The notes below the pieces were generated by a model that saw nothing but the letters and a program-made list of their open reading frames with translations, was not told the DNA's origin and ran no database searches. Both the position numbers and the translations under genes were made by a program. Positions 48,768 to 57,454 of a stretch of DNA of 64,000 nucleotides are shown in pieces (within the stretch, counting starts at the first letter, position 1; the number at the start of each line of letters is the position of its first letter). This DNA comes from Streptomyces sp. HM190 (GTDB taxonomy: Bacteria > Actinomycetota > Actinomycetes > Streptomycetales > Streptomycetaceae): the NCBI RefSeq assembly GCF_009857135.1, contig NZ_CP047318.1, positions 4,340,001 to 4,404,000 on the forward strand. Reading direction: 5' to 3'.

Positions 48768-50300
48768 CTACTGCTCACCGCACCGCGAGACCAGCTTCTG
48801 CTCCTCCTCCGAGAGGCTGGGGCCGGCTGACGGTGTGGGTGTGGACTGGGTCGGGCTCGGGGACGTCGTTGGCGTCGACGTCGGGGACGGTGTGGCCTTG
48901 GACGTGAGGGAGGTCTTCGTGGTTCCCGTGACGCCCCCGGCCTCGCCCGCACCGGTCTTGGCGTTGTTGTCCGCCGCCTCGCGGCGCTCGGCGTTCTTCT
49001 TGCACGCCGACGCCTGGGTGGCCAGTTCGTCGATCTTCTTCTTGGCGTTGTTCAAACCGCCCTCGGCGATCGTGGCCTCGACGAGCTTCTGCTGGTACGG
49101 CGGCAGGTACTTGAGTTCGATCTCGGGGTGGTCCTTCTCCACCTTCGAGAGCGAGATCCACGCCAGGTCCTGGCTGATGCCGCGGTACAGCGCGACATGG
49201 TCGTCGTTGGCGCCGACGTAGTACTGCGTCTGCGTCCAGCGGTACCCGCCGTAGAGACCCCCGCCGATCACGGCGAGGCCGAGGATGCCGAAGAAGGATC
49301 TCTTGAGCCACCGGCCCTTCTTGCGCGGCTTCACGAAGTCGGTGTCGGAGTAGTTCCCGAAGGTGCCCGCCGCCGGCATGTAACCGGTGGTGTCGCCGGA
49401 GCCGGGCGGGCCGAACTCACCGCCACCGCCCTGCGGGTGCCCCTGGCGGCCGAGCCCGGAGGCCCGGCCGGCGGGGGTCTGCATGATGCCGTTGTCCTGG
49501 AGGTGGAGCTGGTTCTCGGCGACGGCGCCCACCACGACCGGGGTGTCGTGGAGCTGCCCGGCGAGGGTGTCGCCGGTGTCGAGGTCGAGGACGTCGGCGA
49601 CGATGACCGTGATGTTGTCGGGGCCCCCGCCACGCAGCGCGAGCTCGATCAGCTGCTGGACGGTCTCCTCGGGACCCTGGTAGCTGGCGAGGGTGTCCTC
49701 CATGGTCTGGTGGGACACGACGCCGGACAGGCCGTCGGAACAGATCAGGTACCGGTCGCCGGCGCGGACCTCACGGATGGAGAGGTCGGGCTCGACGTGG
49801 TCGCCGCTGCCCAGCGCGCGCATCAGCAGGGAGCGCTGCGGGTGGGTCGTGGCCTCTTCCTCGGTGATACGGCCCTCGTCGACCAGCCGCTGCACCCAGG
49901 TGTGGTCCTGGGTGATCTGGGTGAGGACGCCGTCGCGCAGGAGGTAGGCGCGGGAGTCGCCGACGTGGACGAGACCGAGGCGCTGGCCGGTCCACAGCAG
50001 GGCGGTGAGCGTGGTGCCCATGCCCTCCAGCTGGGGGTCCTCCTCGACCATGGCGCGCAGCTGTTCGTTGGCGCGCTGCACGGCGGTGCCGAGGGAGGTC
50101 AGGATGTCGGAGCCGGGGATGTCGTCGTCGAGCGTGACCAGGGTGGAGATCACCTCGGAGGAGGCGACCTCGCCGGCCGCCTGACCGCCCATGCCGTCGG
50201 CGATCGCGAGCAGCCGCGGGCCGGCGTAGCCGGAGTCCTCGTTGCCCTCACGGATCATGCCTTTGTGCGATCCGGCGGCGAAGCGCAGTGACAGACTCAT
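48768..50300 (-). CDS. pstP: PP2C-family Ser/Thr phosphatase, membrane-anchored (PstP-like)
   Basis: 510 aa from ATG at 50300 (GAGGTG just upstream); an ATG at 50330 would add ten residues. The PP2C domain has the metal-binding motifs (SHKGMIREGNEDS, LLAIADGMGGQAAGE, VHVGDSRAYLLRDG, DGLSGVV, GGPDNITVIV). Further on come a helix (~331-352, FFGILGLAVIGGGLYGGYRW), an extracytoplasmic part and a Ser/Thr/Pro-rich tail. It reverses PknB phosphorylation. The mycobacterial name pstP is used by synteny. It lies 27 bases before the SEDS gene. Confidence 0.95.
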   Translation of the reverse strand: MSLSLRFAAGSHKGMIREGNEDSGYAGPRLLAIADGMGGQAAGEVASSEVISTLVTLDDDIPGSDILTSLGTAVQRANEQLRAMVEEDPQLEGMGTTLTALLWTGQRLGLVHVGDSRAYLLRDGVLTQITQDHTWVQRLVDEGRITEEEATTHPQRSLLMRALGSGDHVEPDLSIREVRAGDRYLICSDGLSGVVSHQTMEDTLASYQGPEETVQQLIELALRGGGPDNITVIVADVLDLDTGDTLAGQLHDTPVVVGAVAENQLHLQDNGIMQTPAGRASGLGRQGHPQGGGGEFGPPGSGDTTGYMPAAGTFGNYSDTDFVKPRKKGRWLKRSFFGILGLAVIGGGLYGGYRWTQTQYYVGANDDHVALYRGISQDLAWISLSKVEKDHPEIELKYLPPYQQKLVEATIAEGGLNNAKKKIDELATQASACKKNAERREAADNNAKTGAGEAGGVTGTTKTSLTSKATPSPTSTPTTSPSPTQSTPTPSAGPSLSEEEQKLVSRCGEQ

Positions 50301-50428
50301 GCGCACCTCGCCCGTCGGCTCCGGGTACATCCGCACGGTGCCCACCCTCCGGTCGGGAGCGCGCCGGGGCCCCGGGTGGGGGCCGCCGCTGCGTGCTCGC
50401 TCCGCTCGCGCCTATTCATGATGTAGCA

Positions 50429-50950
50429 CTACTTCCGCAGCTCGATGACGGTCTTGCCGATGCGGATCGGCGCGCCGAGCGGGATCGGCGTGGGCGTCGT
50501 CAGTCGGTTCCGGTCGAGATACGTGCCGTTGGTGGACCCCAGGTCCTCGACGATCCACTGACCGTCGCGGTCCGGGTAGATCCGGGCGTGCCGGCTGGAG
50601 GCGTAGTCGTCGTCCAGCACGATCGTGGAGTCGTGCGCACGGCCCAGCGTGATGGTCTGGCCCTGCAGCGCGACGGTCGTCCCCGTCAGCGTGCCCTCGC
50701 TGACGACGAGCTTGGTCGGGGCGTTGCGCCCGCGGCGGCCGCCGGTGGCGGCGGGCTGCTGGCCGCGCTGCTGCGGCGGCGCGGCCTGCCGGGCGGCGGT
50801 CTGCGGCCGCGCGCTCTCCCGGCGCGACCCCCGCTGGGTGACGCGCGTACCGAACAGGTCGCTGCGGATGACCTGCACGGCCACGATCACGAACAGCCAC
50901 AGTACGGCCAGGAACCCCAGCCGCATGACCGTGAGGGTCAGCTCTGACAT
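50429..50950 (-). CDS. fhaB: FHA-domain protein FhaB (FipA-like)
   Basis: 173 aa from ATG at 50950. N-terminal membrane helix (MRLGFLAVLWLFVIVAVQVI), a basic Arg/Gln-rich linker, then a C-terminal FHA domain with GRAHDSTIVLDDDYASSRHA and LGSTNGTYLD. FHA domains read phosphothreonine, so it is a membrane-bound reader of PknB signalling. Length and location match mycobacterial Rv0019c. It begins ten bases after fhaA. Confidence 0.94.
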   Translation of the reverse strand: MSELTLTVMRLGFLAVLWLFVIVAVQVIRSDLFGTRVTQRGSRRESARPQTAARQAAPPQQRGQQPAATGGRRGRNAPTKLVVSEGTLTGTTVALQGQTITLGRAHDSTIVLDDDYASSRHARIYPDRDGQWIVEDLGSTNGTYLDRNRLTTPTPIPLGAPIRIGKTVIELRK

Positions 50951-50960
50951 TGCCCCCGCT

Positions 50961-51791
50961 TCACCCTTCGGCTTGCCGGTAAATGATGGTGGTGCTGCCC
51001 ACGACGATCCGCGAGCCGTCGCGGAGCGTAGCGCGGGTGGTGTGCTGCCCGTCCACCACGATGCCGTTGGTGGACCCGAGATCCTGGATCGTCGAGGGCG
51101 TTCCGGTCCGGATCTCGCAGTGCCGGCGGGACACGCCGGGGTCGTCGATCCGCACGTCGGCTTCGGTGCTGCGGCCCAGCACGAGCGTCGGGCGGGAGAT
51201 CTGATGGCGGGTGCCGTTGATCTCGATCCAGTAGCGCGTGCGTCCAGCGGCACCCGGGGCTGCCCCGGCGCGCTGGAGGTAGGGGGCCGAGCCGGGACGG
51301 CCACCCGGGGGCGGCGTGGCCGGCATGGGCGGGGCGCCGGTGGGCGGGTAGCCGTAGCCGCCGGGGCGGCCGCCGCCGGCGTTGGCCGGGGCGCCCCCGG
51401 GGGCCTGCTGGTCGGTGGAGGAGGCGAGCGTACGGCTGCGCACCCGGTACAGGCCGGTGTCGAGGTCGTCCGCCTTCTCCAGGTGCACCTTGATGGGCCC
51501 CATGAAGGTGTACCGCTGTTGCTTGGCGTAGTCGCGCACCATGCCGGCGAGCTCGTCGCCGAGCTGGCCGGAGTAGGGGCTGAGACGCTCGTAGTCGGGC
51601 GTGCTCAGTTCCACGATGAAGTCATTGGGGACGACCGTCCGGTCGCGGTTCCAGATGGTCGCGTTGTTGTCGCACTCGCGCTGGAGCGCTCCCGCGATCT
51701 CCACGGGCTGGACCTCGGACTTGAACACCTTGGCGAAGGTGCCGTTGACCAGACCTTCGAGACGCTGCTCGAACTTCTTCAGGACTCCCAT
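50961..51791 (-). CDS. fhaA: FHA-domain protein FhaA (DUF3662 plus FHA)
   Basis: 276 aa from ATG at 51791 with GGAGGAGG upstream. The N-terminal DUF3662 domain starts at MGVLKKFEQRLEGLVNGTFAKVF. A Pro/Gly/Tyr-rich linker follows (~130-180). The C-terminal FHA domain has LVLGRSTEADVRIDDPGVSRRHCEI and LGSTNGIVV. In mycobacteria FhaA binds the phosphorylated MviN pseudokinase and limits lipid II supply. The matching pseudokinase here is at 3103-4827. First gene of the leftward operon. Confidence 0.95.
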   Translation of the reverse strand: MGVLKKFEQRLEGLVNGTFAKVFKSEVQPVEIAGALQRECDNNATIWNRDRTVVPNDFIVELSTPDYERLSPYSGQLGDELAGMVRDYAKQQRYTFMGPIKVHLEKADDLDTGLYRVRSRTLASSTDQQAPGGAPANAGGGRPGGYGYPPTGAPPMPATPPPGGRPGSAPYLQRAGAAPGAAGRTRYWIEINGTRHQISRPTLVLGRSTEADVRIDDPGVSRRHCEIRTGTPSTIQDLGSTNGIVVDGQHTTRATLRDGSRIVVGSTTIIYRQAEG

Positions 51792-52276
51792 GGGGCACCT
51801 CCTCCGTAGTCACCGCTCTGCGTACTGCGTCCGTACTGCTTACTGATCGTATCCACGCGCCGGGAAATCGGCTGGTTCCCCCTGTCGGCCCCGTCGGCCG
51901 GTGTCACCGGCGCCGACGCCCACTGAGGTCCTCTCCCGGCTTCCCACCGGAGCTCCTCTTCGAACTACCCCCGTCCGAACTCTGCCAAGGATCGTAGAGG
52001 CGGCACGAGACCAGTGTCCCGCACCTGACTGTGGACCCTGCCCTCCTCCAGTAGAGATGGCCGGGACCGGTACGAGGTTGATACGTGAACCAGCACGCGT
52101 TGATACGTGGCGGAAGAGGGCAGGTGTTCGGACGCCGCTGGTCCCTCTGTGCCCGGTCGGCGGGAGCCGGGGTGGCCTCAGTAAAGGGATGTGAACCCAC
52201 CCTCTCCAGCGTGCTAATCTTCTGGATGTCGGAAGGCGCCAGCACCGAAAGGGCAGGCCCTGAGGACACACCCAAT
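51792..52276. other. fhaA to tRNA-Leu intergenic region
   Basis: 485 bases with no gene. It should hold the leftward fhaA operon promoter and the tRNA-Leu promoter. TAATCT at 52215-52220 lies in the context GTGCTAATCTTC, which also precedes tRNA-Ile. A leftward frame that crosses the tRNA is antisense artefact. Confidence 0.55.
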
Positions 52277-52360
52277 GCGCGGGTGGCGGAATAGGCAGAC
52301 GCGCTGGATTCAGGTTCCAGTGCCCGCAAGGGCGTGGGGGTTCAACTCCCCCCTCGCGCA
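52277..52360 (+). tRNA. tRNA-Leu (anticodon CAG)
   Basis: 84 nt class II tRNA. The acceptor GCGCGGG pairs with CTCGCGC (one G-T), the anticodon arm is CTGGA-TTCAGGT-TCCAG, a long variable arm (TGCCCGCAAGGGCG) follows, and the T-arm is GGGGGTTCAACTCCCCC. Discriminator A; CCA is not encoded. Confidence 0.97.
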
Positions 52361-52364
52361 CAGT

Positions 52365-52405
52365 GATGCGGTCCCATCGTGAACACGATGGGACCGCATC
52401 TTTTT
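52365..52405 (+). terminator. Intrinsic terminator after tRNA-Leu
   Basis: A 16-bp perfect stem (GATGCGGTCCCATCGT with its complement), loop GAAC, and TTTTT at 52401-52405. A rare clear T-tract in this high-GC window. Confidence 0.95.
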
Positions 52406-52553
52406 GTGTTCGCGAGGCTCTTAAGGCTGGCTTCAGCCGCCTCGTGGGTGAAGTGTGAGGAGTCTCTCAGCGGACTCGGTAAGGGCTTTCATCCTCTGGT
52501 GGCACGGGACAGGGAGGGGGCGTGCCGAGTCTCCCGCACGCGGGCAGGCCCGT

Positions 52554-52567
52554 GTTTCACGTGAAAC
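52554..52567. promoter_or_regulatory. parS: parS site 8 (intergenic)
   Basis: Perfect GTTTCACGTGAAAC, about 34 kb right of oriC. A degenerate copy (10 of 14) follows at 52592-52605. Confidence 0.95.
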
Positions 52568-52654
52568 ATCGCAGAGCGGTGCATCAGTGATCTTCTACGT
52601 GAAGCAGTGTGAGGTGGAGCTGGTGAGGCGGCGCGCCCGGACCAGCAGGTCCTG

Positions 52655-52834
52655 CTAGATGGGGTGCTCGGCGATGGCTGGCTGCTGCTGCTCCGGGGTG
52701 AGCGGGGGTGGGACGCGGTCGGCGCCGGCGATCACGCCGATGCGGGTGTGTCGTATGACCGCGTGGAACTCCTGGCGCTCGCCGTCGGAGAAGGTGCGGG
52801 ACTCCAGGGTGCTGAATTCGATTGCGCTGTCCAT
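52655..52834 (-). CDS. Candidate 59-aa small protein
   Basis: A minus-strand frame from ATG at 52834 to TAG at 52655-52657. About 90% of third codon positions are G or C, the bias expected of Streptomyces coding sequence. The product begins MDSAIEFSTLESRTFSDGE and includes the segment FHAVIRHTRIGVIAGADRVP, then a Pro/Gln-rich end. It has no membrane helix and no recognised domain. The ribosome site is weak (CCGGA). It is too short for usual cut-offs, so it may be unannotated. Confidence 0.5.
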   Translation of the reverse strand: MDSAIEFSTLESRTFSDGERQEFHAVIRHTRIGVIAGADRVPPPLTPEQQQPAIAEHPI

Positions 52835-53113
52835 GGTCCGGACAGGATCAGTCGGTCTGCCTTCCCTTCGGCCACCGGCCGCAGGGGTGAGGGCGTGGGT
52901 GCGGTGGCTGACCAGCGCCTATCAGGGCCGCCCACGGGTGGATTCCCCGTGGCTCCCAGGGGCGCGCGGTTCCGGGTTCGCGCGGGTCCAGCGCAACGTG
53001 CGCGGGCGACGCCGGGCCTTCCATCTGGGGGCGAGGCATGTGAATTCCCGTCAGCGCCGTTGACGCTCGCCCGCCTCATACCTATCTTCTGGTCGGCAAA
53101 TCGCACAACGTTC

Positions 53114-53128
53114 GTCATTTCGAATGAC
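53114..53128. promoter_or_regulatory. Operator-like inverted repeat before the GH127 gene
   Basis: GTCATT and AATGAC flank TCG, 50 bases before the start codon. The core ATTTCGAAT resembles sites of sugar-responsive repressors, but no regulator gene is adjacent. Confidence 0.4.
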
Positions 53129-53178
53129 TGTTGACTGATCCTCCCCGCCCCCACACCCCTGCCAGAGACGAGGCGCAC

Positions 53179-55989
53179 ATGGCTCCGCCCCTCTCCAGAC
53201 GCTTTCTCCTCCAGTCCGCGATCGTCGCCGCGGCCGTACCCGGAGTCTCCTTCGGGACGGGCGGTGGTCGCGCGGCCGCCGCCACCGTCCCGGCACCGTC
53301 CACCTGGTCGGTGCGGCCCTTCGCGCTCACGGACGTGACGCTCGGCCAGGGCCTGTTCGCCGACAAACGGCAGCTGATGCTCGACCACGGCCGCGGCTAT
53401 GACGTCGACCGGCTGCTCCAGGTGTTCCGTGCCAACGCGGGCCTCTCCACCAAGGGCGCGGTCGCCCCCGGTGGCTGGGAGGGCCTCGACGGCGAGGCCA
53501 ACGGCAACCTGCGGGGCCACTACACCGGACACTTCCTGACCATGCTGGCCCAGGCCTACGCCGGCACCGGGGACACCGCCTACGCCGACCGGATCCGCAG
53601 CATGGTCGGCGCCCTGAGCGAGGTGCGCGAGGCGTTGCGCGGCGACCCGAAGATGCTCGCCGTCACCGGCAAGTGGGGCGGCGCCCACGAGAACGTCCGG
53701 GGCTCGTACCAGTACATCGACCTGCCGGCCGCCGTGCTCGGCGGCGCCGCGGCGGTCACCCTGGCGGTGTGGGTGATGCCCACCCACACCGCCAACTGGC
53801 AGCGGGTGTTCGACTTCGGCGACGACACCACCCGGTACATGTATCTGGCCACCCGCAATGCCGACGGGGTGCCCCGGTTCGCCGTCACCACCGGAGGGCC
53901 GGGCGGGGAGCAGGGGCTCAACGGCACGGCCGCGCTGCCGCTGAACCAGTGGAGTCATCTGGCGGTGACCCTTTCCGGCTCCACGGGCACCCTCTACGTC
54001 AACGGTTCAGCCGTCGCGCGGAACGCCTCGATGACGCTCAACCCGTCCGTCCTCGGCACCCTGGCGAACAACTGGCTGGGCCGCTCCAACTTCTCCGGCG
54101 ACCCGGTGTACGCGGGCGCCTTCGACGAGTTCAACGTCTGGTCACGGGCCCTCACGGCGGCCGAGATCACCTCGCTGCAGACGAACGAGGCCAAGAAGTC
54201 CGCCGCAGGGCTCGGTGATCTCGCGTCGTACTGGTTCGCGGCCACCGACGGCGGCACGTTCGCCGACGCCTCCGGACGAGGCCTCACCGCCACCCTGCGC
54301 CGCACCTGGGGCGGGCCGAGCCATCCCGGGTTCCTCGCCGCGTACCCGGAGACGCAGTTCATCGCCCTGGAGTCGATGACCAGCGGTGACTACACCAAGG
54401 TGTGGGCGCCGTACTACACGGCGCACAAGATCCTCAAGGGCCTCGTCGACGCCTACCTGGCCACCGACGACGCCCGCGCGCTTGACCTGGCGTCCGGCAT
54501 GTGCGACTGGATGTACTCCCGGCTGTCCAGGCTGCCGGACGCCACGCTGCAGCGGATGTGGGGCATTTTCTCCAGCGGTGAGTTCGGCGGCATCGTCGAG
54601 ACCATCGTCGACCTGTACACGATCACCGGGGAGCCCGATCACCTCGCCCTGGCCAAGCTCTTCGACCTCGACCGGCTCATCGACGCCTGCGCCGCGAACA
54701 CCGACATCCTCGACGGCCTGCACGCCAACCAGCACATCCCGATCTTCACCGGGTACGTCCGCCTGTACGACGCGACGGGCGAGACCCGCTATCTCACTGC
54801 CGCCAAGAACTTCTGGGACATGGTCGTCCCGCAGCGCATGTACGGCATCGGCGGGACGAGCACGGCGGAGTTCTGGAGGGCCCCCGGGGTCGTCTCCGGC
54901 ACCATCAGCGACACCAACGCCGAGACCTGCTGCGCGTACAACATGCTCAAGCTGAGCCGGATGCTGTTCTTCCACGAGCAGGACCCGAAGTACATGGACT
55001 ACTACGAGCGGGCCCTCCTCAACCAGGTGCTCGGTTCCAAGCAGGACACGGCCGACGCGGAGAAGCCGCTGGTCACGTACTTCATCGGCCTCAAACCCGG
55101 CCATGTGCGCGACTACACCCCGAAGCAGGGCACGACCTGCTGCGAGGGGACGGGTCTGGAGAGCGCGACCAAGTACCAGGACTCCGTGTACTTCGCGAAG
55201 GCCGACGGCAGCGCGCTGTACGTCAACCTGTACAGCGCCACGACGCTGCACTGGACCGCCCAGGGCGTTACGGTCACCCAGACCACCGACTACCCGCGCG
55301 AGCAGGGCTCCACGATCACCGTCGAGGGGGGCGGCGGCACCTTCGAGATGAAGCTGCGCGTGCCGTCCTGGGCGACCGCCGGGTTCCGGGTGACCGTCAA
55401 CGGCAGCGCGGTGAGCGGGACGCCCACCGCCGGGAGCTACTTCACGATCCCGTCCCGTACCTGGCGTGACGGGGACGCCGTACGCGTGACCATCCCGTTC
55501 CGGCTGCGGGTGGAGAAGGCCCTCGACGATCCGACCCTGCAGACCCTGTTCCACGGGCCGGTGAACCTGGTCGGCAGGAACGCCAGTACGAGCTACGTGT
55601 CGTTCGGCCTGTACGGCAACGCCGGTCTCTCCGGTGACCTGCTGCCCTCCCTCACGCCGGTGAGCGGAGAGCCTCTGCACCACACGCTGGACGGCACCGA
55701 GTTCGCGCCCTTCTACGAGGGCACCGAGGATCCGACGCACGCGTACTTCAGGCGCTCCGAACCGAAGGTGGTCCTCGGGGGCACCGACGCGGGCGTGGCC
55801 AACCCGGCCAGGCCCGACGGGACGACCCTGCTCGACGAGATCTGGGCGGGGGCGCCGTTCGCCGACAAGGGCGCGCTGGTCGCGCGCGTGCGGGCGACCG
55901 TGAGCTCCTGGGTGTCGGACGGACTGCTCGGCCGGGCCGACGGGCAGAAGGTGATCACGACCGCGGAGAACGCGTCCTACGAGGCCTGA
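53179..55989 (+). CDS. Exported GH127-like beta-L-arabinofuranosidase with an inserted LamG-like domain
   Basis: 936 aa from ATG at 53179 (GACGAGG upstream). The twin-arginine signal (SRRFLLQSAIVAAAVPG) implies Tat export. The GH127/DUF1680 domain starts at VRPFALTDVTLGQG and continues to GNLRGHYTGHFLTMLAQAYAGTG. It is interrupted at ~180-340 by a concanavalin-like LamG domain (VTLAVWVMPTH, LYVNGSAV, FDEFNVWSRALTAAEI) and resumes at HPGFLAAYPETQFIALE. The zinc/catalytic residues of this family are present: Glu582 and Cys584 in NAETCCAYN, and Cys654-Cys655 in TTCCEGTG. Beta-domains end the protein. It probably removes beta-L-arabinofuranose from plant glycans, and the LamG insert may bind sugar. 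Confidence 0.9.
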   Translation: MAPPLSRRFLLQSAIVAAAVPGVSFGTGGGRAAAATVPAPSTWSVRPFALTDVTLGQGLFADKRQLMLDHGRGYDVDRLLQVFRANAGLSTKGAVAPGGWEGLDGEANGNLRGHYTGHFLTMLAQAYAGTGDTAYADRIRSMVGALSEVREALRGDPKMLAVTGKWGGAHENVRGSYQYIDLPAAVLGGAAAVTLAVWVMPTHTANWQRVFDFGDDTTRYMYLATRNADGVPRFAVTTGGPGGEQGLNGTAALPLNQWSHLAVTLSGSTGTLYVNGSAVARNASMTLNPSVLGTLANNWLGRSNFSGDPVYAGAFDEFNVWSRALTAAEITSLQTNEAKKSAAGLGDLASYWFAATDGGTFADASGRGLTATLRRTWGGPSHPGFLAAYPETQFIALESMTSGDYTKVWAPYYTAHKILKGLVDAYLATDDARALDLASGMCDWMYSRLSRLPDATLQRMWGIFSSGEFGGIVETIVDLYTITGEPDHLALAKLFDLDRLIDACAANTDILDGLHANQHIPIFTGYVRLYDATGETRYLTAAKNFWDMVVPQRMYGIGGTSTAEFWRAPGVVSGTISDTNAETCCAYNMLKLSRMLFFHEQDPKYMDYYERALLNQVLGSKQDTADAEKPLVTYFIGLKPGHVRDYTPKQGTTCCEGTGLESATKYQDSVYFAKADGSALYVNLYSATTLHWTAQGVTVTQTTDYPREQGSTITVEGGGGTFEMKLRVPSWATAGFRVTVNGSAVSGTPTAGSYFTIPSRTWRDGDAVRVTIPFRLRVEKALDDPTLQTLFHGPVNLVGRNASTSYVSFGLYGNAGLSGDLLPSLTPVSGEPLHHTLDGTEFAPFYEGTEDPTHAYFRRSEPKVVLGGTDAGVANPARPDGTTLLDEIWAGAPFADKGALVARVRATVSSWVSDGLLGRADGQKVITTAENASYEA

Positions 55990-56140
55990 GGCTCGCCGGG
56001 CCGTGGGTGAGGCTCGGCCCGCGGGGAGAGTGGGGCCGCTGGCCCGGAGGGAAGGGCGCGGAGGAGTACCGATCCCGTCGTGACCGGTCGGCCGGCGCGC
56101 GGTCGGCCGGTGTGGCGCCGTGCGCCGGCCGGCCGTGGGG

Positions 56141-56794
56141 TCACGCGGCCAGACGCTCCGCGAGGGCCTTGGCCTTGGTGGCCGCGTCGTCGAGGGCCTG
56201 GGCGCGCGAGGCCTCGGAGAGTGGGATCAGCCCGCTCATCGCCGGGTTGTGCGGGGCCATGGTCAGCTCCGGGACGATGAAGTCGACGTCCAGGCCGAGG
56301 CCGTCGGCGAGCACCGCGTCGAGGTAGTTCTGCACGTACTCGAACGGCTCGCGCGGCGTGCCCGGCGCGTAGGAGCCGCCGCGGCTGGCGACGACGGTGA
56401 CGGGGGTGCCCTTCGCCTTCGAGTCCCCGGTCATTGCGGTACGGCCCATGAGGACCACGTTGTCCAGCCACGCCTTGAGGGTCGACGGGATCGAGAAGTT
56501 GTACATCGGGGCGCCGATCAGGATCGCGTCGGCCTCCTCCAGTTCGGCGATGAGTTTCTCGCGCTCGGCGAAGGCGGCGGCCTGTTCCGGGGTGCGCGTG
56601 GCCGGATCGGTGTAACCGGCGGTGTGCGCGTCGGCACTGATGTGCGGCACGGGATCGCTGTGGAGGTCGCGGTAGATGACTGTCCCGTCCGGATGCTGCT
56701 CCTCCCATGCCTTGCGGAAGGTCTCCGTCACCGCGCGCGACGTCGAGGCGCCGAGCGGGAAGACGGACGAGTCCAGGTGGAGAAGGGTGGCCAT
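56141..56794 (-). CDS. azoR: FMN-dependent NADH:quinone oxidoreductase/azoreductase
   Basis: 217 aa flavodoxin-like enzyme that reduces quinones and azo compounds with NADH. ATG at 56794 with GGAG upstream; the conserved start is MATLLHLDSSVFPLGASTSR. FMN-binding motifs are present (GAPMYNFSIPSTLKAWLD and VVASRGGSYAPG). Divergent from an HxlR-type regulator with a ~100-base shared promoter. This arrangement resembles Bacillus azoR1-yodB, where the regulator senses quinones. Confidence 0.93.
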   Translation of the reverse strand: MATLLHLDSSVFPLGASTSRAVTETFRKAWEEQHPDGTVIYRDLHSDPVPHISADAHTAGYTDPATRTPEQAAAFAEREKLIAELEEADAILIGAPMYNFSIPSTLKAWLDNVVLMGRTAMTGDSKAKGTPVTVVASRGGSYAPGTPREPFEYVQNYLDAVLADGLGLDVDFIVPELTMAPHNPAMSGLIPLSEASRAQALDDAATKAKALAERLAA

Positions 56795-56830
56795 GGGGCA
56801 CTCCAAGGAAGTCGCTTCGTTTTCGTACTC

Positions 56831-56849
56831 GACTATGAATAGCACAGTC
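56831..56849. promoter_or_regulatory. Candidate HxlR operator between azoR and the regulator
   Basis: GACTATG and CACAGTC form a 7-bp inverted repeat with one mismatch around AATAG. It is 37 bases upstream of the azoR start and overlaps TATTCA on the minus strand, a possible azoR -10. Confidence 0.55.
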
Positions 56850-56895
56850 ACTTACTTTTTTTCATCACCTACTAGGGGCCCAGTACGCTGGCCGT

Positions 56896-57273
56896 ATGGC
56901 GGAGAAGCAGCAGGACCTCCATGGCGCCGGTCCGTGCCAGCCGGTCGGCGACGGCATCACGCGCGTGTTCGCTCTGCTCGGAAAGCGATGGACGGGCCTG
57001 ATCGTGGCCGCGCTGATGCCGCATCCTGCGCACTTCGTCGACCTGCGCCGGGCGATCCCCGGCATCAGCGAACGCATGCTCTCCGACCGCCTCACGGAAC
57101 TCGCCGCGGCCGGCCTCGTCCTGCGCGAGGTCAAGGAGGGCCCGCCCCTGCGGGTCACCTACCGCCTGACGGACGCGGGCGCCGCGCTGGACCCGGCGCT
57201 GAGGGAACTCGCCGCCTGGGCCAAGATCCATCTGCCCCGGAGCGGGCCTTGTGCGGGGGCGGGGCGGGACTAG
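56896..57273 (+). CDS. HxlR-family transcriptional regulator
   Basis: 125 aa winged helix-turn-helix protein. A conserved N-terminal cysteine (Cys14, GPCQPVGDGITRVFALLGKRW) matches the redox or electrophile-sensing cysteine of YodB/HypR-type members. The HTH (FVDLRRAIPGISERMLSDRLTEL) and the wing (TYRLTDAG) are intact. ATG at 56896. TACGCT lies seven bases before the start, so the transcript may be leaderless. It probably represses azoR and itself and is released by quinones or azo dyes, by analogy. Confidence 0.92.
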   Translation: MAEKQQDLHGAGPCQPVGDGITRVFALLGKRWTGLIVAALMPHPAHFVDLRRAIPGISERMLSDRLTELAAAGLVLREVKEGPPLRVTYRLTDAGAALDPALRELAAWAKIHLPRSGPCAGAGRD

Positions 57274-57328
57274 CGCCTCGGGGCGGGAGCAGGGTGGGAC
57301 CAGAGGGCGTCGGGTCCGGTTCCCCGGG

Positions 57329-57370
57329 TTTTCCACAGGCGGGTGAGCGGCCGAGGCGGAGTTGTCCACA
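57329..57370. promoter_or_regulatory. Pair of DnaA-box sequences before the DUF2252 gene
   Basis: TTTTCCACA at 57329-57337 and TTGTCCACA (perfect) at 57362-57370, in the same orientation 33 bases apart, in the 181-base gap between the HxlR and DUF2252 genes. Confidence 0.6.
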
Positions 57371-57454
57371 GGGTCTGACGCGTTTCGGCCACCGGCTGTA
57401 CCGTCGTCACGAGTTGATGTTCGTGCGGGGGCATGTGCGGGGGAGGCGATCGCT

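Larger units (their letters stand above)
52406..53178. other. tRNA-Leu to GH127 region
   Basis: 773 bases with a parS site (52554-52567), a possible minus-strand small gene (52655-52834) and, near the GH127 gene, the inverted repeat GTCATT-TCG-AATGAC at 53114-53128. The part 52910-53040 includes GGGGCGCGCGGTTCCGGGTTCGCGC, reminiscent of dispersed intergenic repeats in Streptomyces. No rightward gene before 53179 is convincing. Confidence 0.5.

Noticed and set aside
51840-52361. Minus-strand frame beginning MREGGVEPPRPCGHWNLNPARL
   Set aside because: It is the antisense of tRNA-Leu; this peptide is a well-known false protein from tRNA genes.
52592-52605. Degenerate parS-like sequence CTTCTACGTGAAGC
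   Set aside because: Only 10 of 14 positions match and the palindrome is broken; not counted as a site.
52664-53134. Rightward 156-codon frame before GH127
   Set aside because: Composition lacks a domain, and the opposite strand in 52655-52834 has the better third-position bias.
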